Shown: piece by piece, positions 26,513-33,347 of the stretch | How positions within the stretch are numbered: position 1 is the first letter of the stretch | Layout of the letters: every line of letters begins with the position of its first letter | Source: Rubrobacter aplysinae | Lineage (GTDB): Bacteria > Actinomycetota > Rubrobacteria > Rubrobacterales > Rubrobacteraceae | DNA length: 64,000 bases | Direction of reading: 5' to 3' | Assembly: GCF_001029505.1 (NCBI RefSeq) | Contig: NZ_LEKH01000011.1 | Coordinates: 38,461 to 102,460, forward strand | Program-made: the position numbers and the translations under genes | Notes under the pieces: generated by a model | Told to the model about the DNA's origin: nothing | Seen by the model: the letters and a program-made list of their open reading frames with translations, nothing else | Databases searched by the model: none

Positions 26513-28303
26513 GTGGAGAGCGACACTCAAAATACGCAAGATACACAAAGCGCGCGGGAGACCGGGCCCACGGCCTATACCCTCATAACCGACGCCGCGG
26601 GCCTCGAACGTGCGGCGGAAGCCCTGCGCGACGAGGAGTACGTCGGGCTCGACACGGAGACCACGGGCCTCTCACCGCGTGAGGGCCGCGTGCGGCTCCT
26701 GCAGCTCGCCTCTCCGCGGCAGACCTTCGTGGCGGATCTCTTCGAGATCGGGGACCTGTCTCCGCTCCGGGAGCTTCTGGAGGGCGGACCGACGAAGGTG
26801 TTGCAGAATGCCAAGTTCGACTACGCCTTTCTCTACGCCGAGCACGGCGTCAGGCTCGGCCCGATCTTCGACACCATGCTCGCCGCGCAGCTACTCGGCG
26901 GCGGCGACCAGTCGCCGGCGTACTCTCTGGGCGCGCTCGCGGAGCGGTACCTGGGGCGCCAAATCGGCAAGGCCGGACAGACCAGTAACTGGGAGGGTGC
27001 CCTCTCGGACGAGCAGCTGGAGTACGCCGCCGCGGACGCCGCCATCCTGCTGCCGCTCGCCGAGCGGCTACGCCGGGACCTCGCGTCCGAGAAGCTCGGC
27101 ACCGTCTCGAAGATAGAGTTCCAGGCCGTGCCCGCAATCGCCGAGATGGAGCTGGCCGGTATAAAGCTCGATCTCGCCCGCTGGCGCGCCCTCGAAGAGA
27201 CGGTCCGCGAGCGCCGCGACGAGGCCGCGCTGGCGCTGGACGCCCAGTTCCCCGAGCCGGAGGGCGTGCTGCCGCTGGAGGGGCTCGGCCCCCGGCTGAA
27301 CCTGAACAGCCCGCAGCAGATCTCGGACGCCTTCAAGTCACTCGGTCTCGACCTGCCGGACACGAACCACTGGACGCTCCTGAAAGTGGATCATCCGGCG
27401 GCGAAGCTCCTGCTGGAGTACCGCGAGCTGCAGAAGAAGCTCGGCACCTACCTCCAGACCTACGCCGACTACATCCACCCCGCCACGGGCCGCATCCACC
27501 CGAGCTTCCTGCAGTGCCGGGTCCCCACGGGACGGCTGGCCTGCTCGAACCCGAACGTGCAGCAGATCCCGAACGAGGACGAGTTCCGCCGCTGCTTCGT
27601 CGCGGAAGACGGCTACACGCTGGTCATCGCGGACTACTCGCAGATAGAGCTCAGGATACTCGCAGAGGTCTCGGAGGACCCCGGCTTCGTAACGGCCTTC
27701 CAGAACGGAGACGACCTGCACGGCGTTACGGCGGCGACGATGTTCGGAGTGGATAAGGTAGAGGTTACCAAGGAGCAGCGCACGGCGGCGAAGAGGATCA
27801 ACTTCGGCCTCGCCTACGGCCGCGGGGCCCGCAGCCTCTCGGCCCAGCTCGGCACGGATGAAGAGAGGGCCCGCACCCTGATAAACGAGTACTTCGCCAC
27901 CTACGAGCGGGTTCAGCACTACCTCCAGGGCACGGCAAGCCGGGCGCTCAAGGAGCGCACGCTGCGCACGCTCTCCGGGAGGGTGCGAAAGTTCGGGGAC
28001 GTGTCGAGCCTGGACCGGGAGCGCAAGTCGGCCCTGCGGCGGGAGGCGATGAACTTCCCGATTCAAGGGGCGAGCGCCGACATCGCGAAGCTGGCCCTGA
28101 TCTACATCAGCCGCGAGCTCGAGGACCTGGACGCCCGCCTCATAAACTCCATCCACGACGAGTTCGTCGTCGAGTGCCGCGAGGACCTCGCCGAAGATGT
28201 CTCCCGGAGGATGCGCGACGCGATGACCCGCGCCGGGGCGGTGCTCCTCAAGAAGGTCCCCTCCGAGGTCGAGGTGACCGTCTCGTCCGAGTGGCGCAAG
28301 TAG
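26513..28303 (+). CDS. Family A DNA polymerase with 3'-5' exonuclease, no 5' nuclease domain
   Basis: The 596-residue protein starts with a DEDD exonuclease domain: DTETTG (D47, E49), LQNAKFDYAF and YAAADAAI. The polymerase domain has motif A (VIADYSQIELRIL), motif B (KRINFGLAYG) and motif C (IHDEFVVEC), all with the catalytic residues. Usual PolA has about 280 extra N-terminal residues with the 5'-3' nuclease; these are absent and no 5' nuclease gene is adjacent. It is therefore either a Klenow-like second polymerase, as found in several Actinobacteria, or the only PolA working with a separate nuclease elsewhere. The start is GTG 26513, likely leaderless. Confidence 0.92.
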   Translation: MESDTQNTQDTQSARETGPTAYTLITDAAGLERAAEALRDEEYVGLDTETTGLSPREGRVRLLQLASPRQTFVADLFEIGDLSPLRELLEGGPTKVLQNAKFDYAFLYAEHGVRLGPIFDTMLAAQLLGGGDQSPAYSLGALAERYLGRQIGKAGQTSNWEGALSDEQLEYAAADAAILLPLAERLRRDLASEKLGTVSKIEFQAVPAIAEMELAGIKLDLARWRALEETVRERRDEAALALDAQFPEPEGVLPLEGLGPRLNLNSPQQISDAFKSLGLDLPDTNHWTLLKVDHPAAKLLLEYRELQKKLGTYLQTYADYIHPATGRIHPSFLQCRVPTGRLACSNPNVQQIPNEDEFRRCFVAEDGYTLVIADYSQIELRILAEVSEDPGFVTAFQNGDDLHGVTAATMFGVDKVEVTKEQRTAAKRINFGLAYGRGARSLSAQLGTDEERARTLINEYFATYERVQHYLQGTASRALKERTLRTLSGRVRKFGDVSSLDRERKSALRREAMNFPIQGASADIAKLALIYISRELEDLDARLINSIHDEFVVECREDLAEDVSRRMRDAMTRAGAVLLKKVPSEVEVTVSSEWRK

Positions 28304-28325
28304 AAGCAAGTAGAAGCGGGTAGGA
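28296..28325. repeat. Three tandem decamers at a gene junction
   Basis: GCAAGTAGAA, GCAAGTAGAA and GCGGGTAGGA follow with period 10. The polymerase stop codon (TAG 28301-28303) lies in the first copy and the next start codon is 3 bp after the last. Confidence 0.8.
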
Positions 28326-28327
28326 CG

Positions 28328-28741
28328 GTGAAATCCGGTCCGGGACTTACACTCTCCGCGCTGGATGAAGGCTTCGCGGTCTGCCGGCTGGACGGGGCGT
28401 CACGGGTGCCGGAGTGGGTACTCTCCCTGGACTTCTTCTCCGTTACCCGCACGCCGCAGGAGCTCTCCATCGTCGCGCCGGAGGAGGCTTTCGAGCGGGC
28501 TCGTCTGCCCGCCGGGGCGAAGGTCGAGGGTGGATGGGCCTGCCTGGCGGTCGCGGGGCCGCTGGACTTCTCGCTCGTCGGGGTCCTCGCCGGGCTCACG
28601 GACGCGCTGGCGGCGGCCGGTGTCTCGGTGTTCGCGATCTCGACCTACGACACGGATTATCTGCTGGTCAAAGAGCAAGAGTTGGCGCGGGCCATGGAGG
28701 CGCTTTCGGCGGTGGGACACCGCATCACGGCGGAGGGCTAG
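28328..28741 (+). CDS. ACT-domain protein (CASTOR-type)
   Basis: The 137-residue protein has two ACT-like halves; the second is well formed (VAGPLDFSLVGVLAGLTDALAAA, then VFAISTYDTDYLLVKE), the pattern of the ACT_7/CASTOR amino-acid-binding proteins. It has no catalytic domain and probably binds an amino acid. GTG 28328 follows the polymerase gene by 24 bp and may be co-transcribed. Its stop overlaps the end of the convergent MFS gene by 4 bp. Confidence 0.8.
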   Translation: MKSGPGLTLSALDEGFAVCRLDGASRVPEWVLSLDFFSVTRTPQELSIVAPEEAFERARLPAGAKVEGGWACLAVAGPLDFSLVGVLAGLTDALAAAGVSVFAISTYDTDYLLVKEQELARAMEALSAVGHRITAEG

Positions 28742-29904
28742 GTTTTCTTGCCGGTCCGGGCCGCGTTACCCGCGAGGAGGAATATGATAACTCCGGCGGC
28801 GACTATGAGGACCAGGGCCCCGCGCAGCCCGAGGAGCTCTGCGACGAAGCCTATGGTGGGCGGTCCGATGAGGAACCCGAAGTAGCCGGTCGAGGACATG
28901 GCGGCTATGCCGGCTCCGGCGGACATGCCCGGGGCGCGGGCGGCGGCGGAGAGGGTTATGGGAAAGAGCGTGGCGAGCCCGAGACCGATGCCCACGAAGC
29001 CAAAGAGAGCGGGTACCGTGCTGCCCACTAGCAGCACGACCGTGAGACCCGAGGCCGCGAGCGCCCCGCCCAGCCGGAGCATGTTGGAGGCTCCGAGAAG
29101 CTCTATGAACCGGTCGCCGGTGAGCCTGCCGACGGCCATCGCGAGCGAGAAGGCGGCGAACCCGGCCGCCGCGAGCCCCGGTCCGCTCCCGATCACGTCC
29201 TGCAGGTAGATGGCGCTCCAGTCAGCCATCGCGCCCTCGCTCACGAGTGCACAGAACGCCACCGCGCCGAGCGCCAGGAGCGCCCGGTCCGGCAGCGCGA
29301 AGGACGGCCCAGAGCCCTGGGCGTCCGCCCCGGCGGGCAGCAGCCAGCGGGAGGCGACCAGAGCCACTACCCCGAACACAGCCGTCGCTGAGAGAAAGTG
29401 CTGGGTCACCCCCACGCCGAGGGCGGCCAGCCCGCCGCCGAGGGCGGCCCCGGCGAGCCCGCCGAAGCTGAACAGGGCGTGGAAAGAGGCCATGATCGAA
29501 CGCCCGTACCTCATCTCTATGGCGGCGGCCTGGGAGTTCATCGAGACGTCGGTGGAGCCGTTGAAGACGCCGAACAGGAACAGGCTCAGGCCCAGCATCA
29601 CGGCCCCCGGCGCTATAGCCATCAAGGGCAGTATCAGACAGAACACGAGCGCCGAGAGGAGCGTGGGCGTGCGGCTGCCGTAGCGGGACACGGCCCAGCC
29701 GGTGGCCGGCATCGCCACCAGGGCCCCGATAGCCATCGCGAGCAGGGCGAGCCCCAGCACGCCTTCGCCGATGCCGAGCCGGTCCTGCACCTCCGGGATG
29801 CGCGAGACCCAGCTACCAAAGACCGCCCCGTTGACGAAGAAGATCGTGGCGACGGAGAGCCTGGCCGCGACGGGCGCCGGGTTTTCAGGTATCGAATAGC
29901 TCAC
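28738..29904 (-). CDS. MFS transporter
   Basis: The 388-residue protein has 12 predicted membrane helices and the layout of small MFS carriers, with a PATGWAVSRYGSRTPT loop between helices 2 and 3 (motif A position) and a symmetric second half. It resembles the YbjJ/fucose-permease-like group. The substrate is not predictable. GTG 29904 is the likely start. It converges on the ACT-domain gene with a 4-bp overlap. Confidence 0.85.
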   Translation of the reverse strand: MSYSIPENPAPVAARLSVATIFFVNGAVFGSWVSRIPEVQDRLGIGEGVLGLALLAMAIGALVAMPATGWAVSRYGSRTPTLLSALVFCLILPLMAIAPGAVMLGLSLFLFGVFNGSTDVSMNSQAAAIEMRYGRSIMASFHALFSFGGLAGAALGGGLAALGVGVTQHFLSATAVFGVVALVASRWLLPAGADAQGSGPSFALPDRALLALGAVAFCALVSEGAMADWSAIYLQDVIGSGPGLAAAGFAAFSLAMAVGRLTGDRFIELLGASNMLRLGGALAASGLTVVLLVGSTVPALFGFVGIGLGLATLFPITLSAAARAPGMSAGAGIAAMSSTGYFGFLIGPPTIGFVAELLGLRGALVLIVAAGVIIFLLAGNAARTGKKT

Positions 29905-29925
29905 TTCAGCCTACTTAGCTCGCTT
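29897..29925. repeat. Three tandem 9-10-mers across the MFS start
   Basis: TAGCTCACTT, CAGCCTACT and TAGCTCGCTT are contiguous and include the minus-strand start codon of the MFS gene (29902-29904). Confidence 0.55.
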
Positions 29926-29945
29926 TCCCGCCTCCTCGGCCCAGG

Positions 29946-30116
29946 CTACGTCAGATCGCTCCGGGCCGCGAGAGCCACCGAAAGCGCCACGGCCCTATCC
30001 CCGAAAAGAGATCCCCCGCCCCCGCCTCCCGGGCCGAGAGCACGATAGCCTCGTATCAGAACGTAGCTCGGTACCAACGCCACCACGGTCTCCACGAATA
30101 CCGCGAATACCGCCAT
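29946..30116 (-). CDS. Small single-helix membrane protein (uncertain)
   Basis: ATG 30116 follows GGAGG by 7 nt on the minus strand and opens a 56-codon frame. Residues 2-22 are hydrophobic (VFAVFVETVVALVPSYVLI), then comes a glycine hinge (GPGGGGGGS) and a polar tail. I know no family. The ribosome site and membrane helix argue for a gene; the short length argues for caution. The rest of the 342-bp gap 29905-30246 holds only the repeats and the LacI control region. Confidence 0.4.
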   Translation of the reverse strand: MAVFAVFVETVVALVPSYVLIRGYRALGPGGGGGGSLFGDRAVALSVALAARSDLT

Positions 30117-30199
30117 CACCCCACCTCCCGAACCGCCGTTCTCGTAGTTCCGCAATTCCGCAGCCCGCCCGCGCCTCGTACCCGGCCCCTCCGGGTTGA

Positions 30200-30228
30200 C
30201 TGAATCGTTCTAGTCTGTAACGGTTCAG
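30200..30228. promoter_or_regulatory. Inverted repeat upstream of the LacI regulator, autoregulatory operator candidate
   Basis: CTGAATCGTT (30200-30209) and AACGGTTCAG (30219-30228) match as inverted arms with one mismatch and 9 bp between them. Each arm itself has a central CG with loose symmetry, as in LacI-family operators. It lies 19 bp upstream of the start codon. Confidence 0.5.
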
Positions 30229-30233
30229 CAGTG

Positions 30234-30239
30234 TATCAT
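30234..30239 (+). promoter_or_regulatory. -10 box for a leaderless lacI-type transcript
   Basis: TATCAT (30234-30239) is followed by 7 bp and ATG 30247, with no ribosome site, so the message probably begins at the ATG. Confidence 0.45.
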
Positions 30240-30246
30240 TACGGAC

Positions 30247-31347
30247 ATGGGAGTCAATGGTGAGTCCGGCGGCGGGCGGGCGACATTAAAGAAGGTTGCG
30301 GGTGTTCTCGGGGTCTCGCCTTCGACGGTATCCAACGCCTATAACAGGCCGGATCAGCTTTCCCCGGAGCTCAGGGAGCGGGTCTTCGAGACGGCGCGGC
30401 GGCTGGGATATTCGGGTCCCGATCCGCTCGGCCGGAGTCTGAGGCGGCAGCGGGCGGGTACGATAGGGGTGCTGTACACGGACCGGCTCTCGTACGCGTT
30501 CCGGGATCCGGCGGCCGTATTGTTTCTCGAAGGGGTCTCCGAAGCGACCGAGGAGGCGGGGCTGGGACTCCTCCTGATACCCGGCGCGCCCCGGGAGAAG
30601 CGCGATACCGAGGCGGTGCGCGAGGCGGCGGTAGACGGCATGATCGTCTTCTGCATGGCAGAGGAGGACCCGCTGCTGGCCGCCGCGCTTGAGCGCCGGC
30701 TGCCGGTGGTGCTGGTGGAGCAGCCGCCGGTAGAAGGGCTGCCCGCCGTGGTAATAGACGACGAAGGCGCCTCGAGGGAGGCGGCGGAGCACCTGATCTC
30801 ACTCGGCCACGAGCGGCTCGCCGTCGCCTCGATGGAGCTCTCCTACCAGCCCGAGGGCGGCCTTGCGGGCGTCGAGCGCCAGCGGGCCGCGACCTACCGG
30901 CCCTCCCTGGCGCGCCTGACCGGCTACGAGACGGCGGTAGCGGCGGCTGGGCTCTCCTGGGAGCAGACCCCCGTCTACGAGTGCGTCGGAAACAGCCCGG
31001 AGCAAGGCCGCGCCGCCGCGCGGGAGATCCTCGGCCAAACACCACGCCCGACCGCGGTGCTCTGCATGAGCGACCTTTTGGCCGCCGGGGTCATGCAAGA
31101 GGCCCGGTCTCAAGGGCTCTCGGTCCCGGAGGAGCTATCGGTGGTCGGCTTCGACGACGTGCCCGAGGCGGCGAGAGCGGAGCCGCCGCTCACGACCGTG
31201 AATCAGCCTCACGTCGAGAAAGGCCGTCAGGCCGGACGCGGGCTCGTCTCGCTCCTCGGAGGCGAGCCCGCACCCCGGACGGCCTCCTTGCCGACCCGGC
31301 TGGTGGTGCGCTCCTCCACGGCGTCCCCGCCGGGAGGCAACGGCTAG
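30247..31347 (+). CDS. LacI-family transcriptional regulator
   Basis: The 366-residue protein has the LacI helix-turn-helix at 14-40 (LKKVAGVLGVSPSTVSNAYN) with hinge helix LSPELRERVFETARRLGY, followed by a sugar-binding-protein-type effector domain (GTIGVLYTD, VVLVEQPPVEGLPAVVIDD, SVVGFDDVPEA). The N-terminus has a short extra tail before the HTH. Such proteins repress carbohydrate or purine genes; the nearest genes are the BCCT carrier and, beyond it, the glucan block, but no target is proven. An inverted repeat at 30200-30228 suggests autoregulation. Confidence 0.93.
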   Translation: MGVNGESGGGRATLKKVAGVLGVSPSTVSNAYNRPDQLSPELRERVFETARRLGYSGPDPLGRSLRRQRAGTIGVLYTDRLSYAFRDPAAVLFLEGVSEATEEAGLGLLLIPGAPREKRDTEAVREAAVDGMIVFCMAEEDPLLAAALERRLPVVLVEQPPVEGLPAVVIDDEGASREAAEHLISLGHERLAVASMELSYQPEGGLAGVERQRAATYRPSLARLTGYETAVAAAGLSWEQTPVYECVGNSPEQGRAAAREILGQTPRPTAVLCMSDLLAAGVMQEARSQGLSVPEELSVVGFDDVPEAARAEPPLTTVNQPHVEKGRQAGRGLVSLLGGEPAPRTASLPTRLVVRSSTASPPGGNG

Positions 31348-31424
31348 CCTGTAGAGGGCCTGCCCCCGCGATTCGCATAGAGTTACATGGCGGGCGCGGG
31401 CAGCATCCGCATTTGCCCCCGCAT

Positions 31425-31452
31425 TTGACATGCGAGCATTAGCCTGTATATT
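31425..31452 (+). promoter_or_regulatory. Strong sigma-70-type promoter for the BCCT gene
   Basis: TTGACA (31425-31430), 16 bp, TATATT (31447-31452) is close to consensus. It gives a leader of about 150 nt before GTG 31612. In the leader CTGTAGA occurs twice (about 31493 and 31507). I recognise no riboswitch. Confidence 0.6.
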
Positions 31453-31611
31453 TCTAAAAATGTTTGTGGGTTGCCAGGCTCGCCCCTCCAGGCTGTAGAC
31501 CGTCCTGTAGAGGCGAAGTGGCCAAGGCGAGATCGCCGTATCCTGATACTGGGAGCATGATAGTCTTCGGCGTTTTCATCCGCAGCCCATGTCGGCTAGG
31601 AAAGGATTTTA

Positions 31612-33243
31612 GTGCGAGAACATTTCAGGCAACACACCAACCCGCCGGTGTTTTTCATCTCGGCGGCGATAGTTCTGGCCTTCGTCTTGTGGGGCGTGTT
31701 CGCCGCCGGTAGCCTGGGCTCGGTCGCGGACACCGTGTTCGCCTGGATCGGTGAGTACGCCGGCTGGTGGTACATACTCGCCGCGAGCTTCTTCGTTATC
31801 GTCGTATTTACCATAATGCTGAGCCGCTGGGGCAGGATCAAGCTCGGCCCCGACGACGCCCGGCCGGAGTTCGGTACGCTGGCGTGGTTCTCGATGCTGT
31901 TTACCGCCGGGATGGGCATAGGTCTCGTGTTCTACAGCGTCAACGAGCCCGCCACCCACTTCCAGTCGCCCTCGATCCTGCAGAGCCAGACCGGCAGCGC
32001 CGACGCCTCCATAGAGGCGCTCAAGTACACCTTCTTCCACTGGGGCATCCATCCCTGGGCGATCTACGTGATACTGGGAGCGGCGCTCGGCTACTTCGCC
32101 TTCAGACGAGGCCTGCCGCTTAGGCCCGCCTCGGCGCTGTATCCCCTGATCGGGGACAGGATCTACGGTCCCATAGGCAACGTCATAGACATCGTGGCCG
32201 TCTTCGGGACCCTGTTCGGCATCGCTACCTCGCTCGGGTTCGGCTCGGGCCAGATCGCCACCGGGCTCAACCTGACCTTCGGGACCCCGGACACCGCCTG
32301 GATGCAGATCCTGGTGATCGGGATACTGACCCTGATCGCCGTCACCTCCGTGATGCTCGGCATAGACAAGGGCATCCGCAGACTGAGCCTGTTCAACCTC
32401 GGCGGGGCGGTGCTCATGGCCCTCGTGGTCCTGGTGGTCGGCCCGACGCTGGTCATAATGCAGTACTTCGCCGGCGGTATCGGTAACTACCTCCAGACCC
32501 TGCCCCAGACCAGCTTCCAGATGTTCTTCGGCAACGAGGCGGCCCAGACCTGGCAGCAGGGCTGGACCATCTTCTACTGGGGCTGGTGGATCTCCTGGTC
32601 CCCGTTCGTCGGGATGTTCATGGCCCGCATCTCCTACGGCATCACTCTGCGCAAGTTCATTGGCGGCGCGATACTGGCCCCGACGCTGGCCTCGATGTTC
32701 TGGTTCTCCATCTTCGGTGGCGGCGGCCTGTACTACATCCTGCAGGGCAACGAGGCTATCGCAAACGCCGACAGCACCTCCGCGCTGTTCACGTTCATAG
32801 AGGCCCTGCCGATAGCCGGGGTCCTTGCGACCCTGCTCTCGCTGCTCTCTATCGTCGTCGTGGCCGTGTTCTTCGCGACCTCCTCGGACTCCGGCTCACT
32901 GGTCGTGGACATACTGACCAACGGCGGAGACCCGAACCCGGACTGGAAGCAGCGGCTGTTCTGGGCCGTTACCGAGGGCGCCATCGCCGCGATACTGCTC
33001 GTCGCCGGCAACGCCGCCGGGGGCGACCCGCTCGGCGCGCTACAGACCACCGCCGTGGCCGCGGGCCTGCCGTTCTCGTTCGTGCTCGTGTTCGTGTGCT
33101 GGGGACTGCTGAAGGCCCTCAGCGAGGAGCCCGCATCCGGCTCCGCCGCCCGGACGCCGGAGCCGAGCCAGCCCGCCACCCGCCCGAGCGACGGCTACGT
33201 AAGCCAGCCGGACTCCGCCTCCCCCCAGAAGGTATACAGATAA
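31612..33243 (+). CDS. BCCT-family osmolyte transporter (betaine/choline/carnitine type)
   Basis: The 543-residue carrier has 12 helices. The substrate-path motif GMGIGLVFYSVNEPATHF (helix 3) and the tryptophan-rich YWGWWISWSPFVG (helix 8) are the family hallmarks, and MARISYG follows. Carriers of this family take up glycine betaine, choline or related quaternary amines with sodium or protons. The glycine/valine variation in the GxGxG stretch does not settle the ion. The last 35 residues are a hydrophilic tail rich in Ser/Pro. GTG 31612 follows AAAGGA. The dimethylglycine dehydrogenase-like gene far upstream would fit betaine use, but the link is inference. Confidence 0.93.
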   Translation: MREHFRQHTNPPVFFISAAIVLAFVLWGVFAAGSLGSVADTVFAWIGEYAGWWYILAASFFVIVVFTIMLSRWGRIKLGPDDARPEFGTLAWFSMLFTAGMGIGLVFYSVNEPATHFQSPSILQSQTGSADASIEALKYTFFHWGIHPWAIYVILGAALGYFAFRRGLPLRPASALYPLIGDRIYGPIGNVIDIVAVFGTLFGIATSLGFGSGQIATGLNLTFGTPDTAWMQILVIGILTLIAVTSVMLGIDKGIRRLSLFNLGGAVLMALVVLVVGPTLVIMQYFAGGIGNYLQTLPQTSFQMFFGNEAAQTWQQGWTIFYWGWWISWSPFVGMFMARISYGITLRKFIGGAILAPTLASMFWFSIFGGGGLYYILQGNEAIANADSTSALFTFIEALPIAGVLATLLSLLSIVVVAVFFATSSDSGSLVVDILTNGGDPNPDWKQRLFWAVTEGAIAAILLVAGNAAGGDPLGALQTTAVAAGLPFSFVLVFVCWGLLKALSEEPASGSAARTPEPSQPATRPSDGYVSQPDSASPQKVYR

Positions 33244-33275
33244 GGAAGATAGGGGCCGGAACCGGTTAGCCGGCT

Positions 33276-33302
33276 CTCACGTAGCGCACGCAGCTCACGT
33301 AG
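33276..33302. repeat. Three tandem 9-mers after the BCCT gene
   Basis: CTCACGTAG, CGCACGCAG and CTCACGTAG are contiguous and run into the terminator stem that begins at 33301. Confidence 0.65.
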
Positions 33303-33336
33303 CGAGGGGTGATCCATCCACGGGTCGCCCCTCGCT
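33301..33336. terminator. Bidirectional terminator between convergent BCCT and treY genes
   Basis: AGCGAGGGG (33301-33309) pairs perfectly with CCCCTCGCT (33328-33336), a 9-bp stem with an 18-nt loop, in the 104-bp gap between convergent genes. The U-run is short, so efficiency is uncertain. Confidence 0.65.
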
Positions 33337-33347
33337 GCTTATGTGGA

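Noticed and set aside
31453..31611. Riboswitch in the BCCT leader (for example cyclic-di-AMP type)
   Set aside because: No conserved core motif or convincing fold was found by eye; only CTGTAGA repeats stand out.
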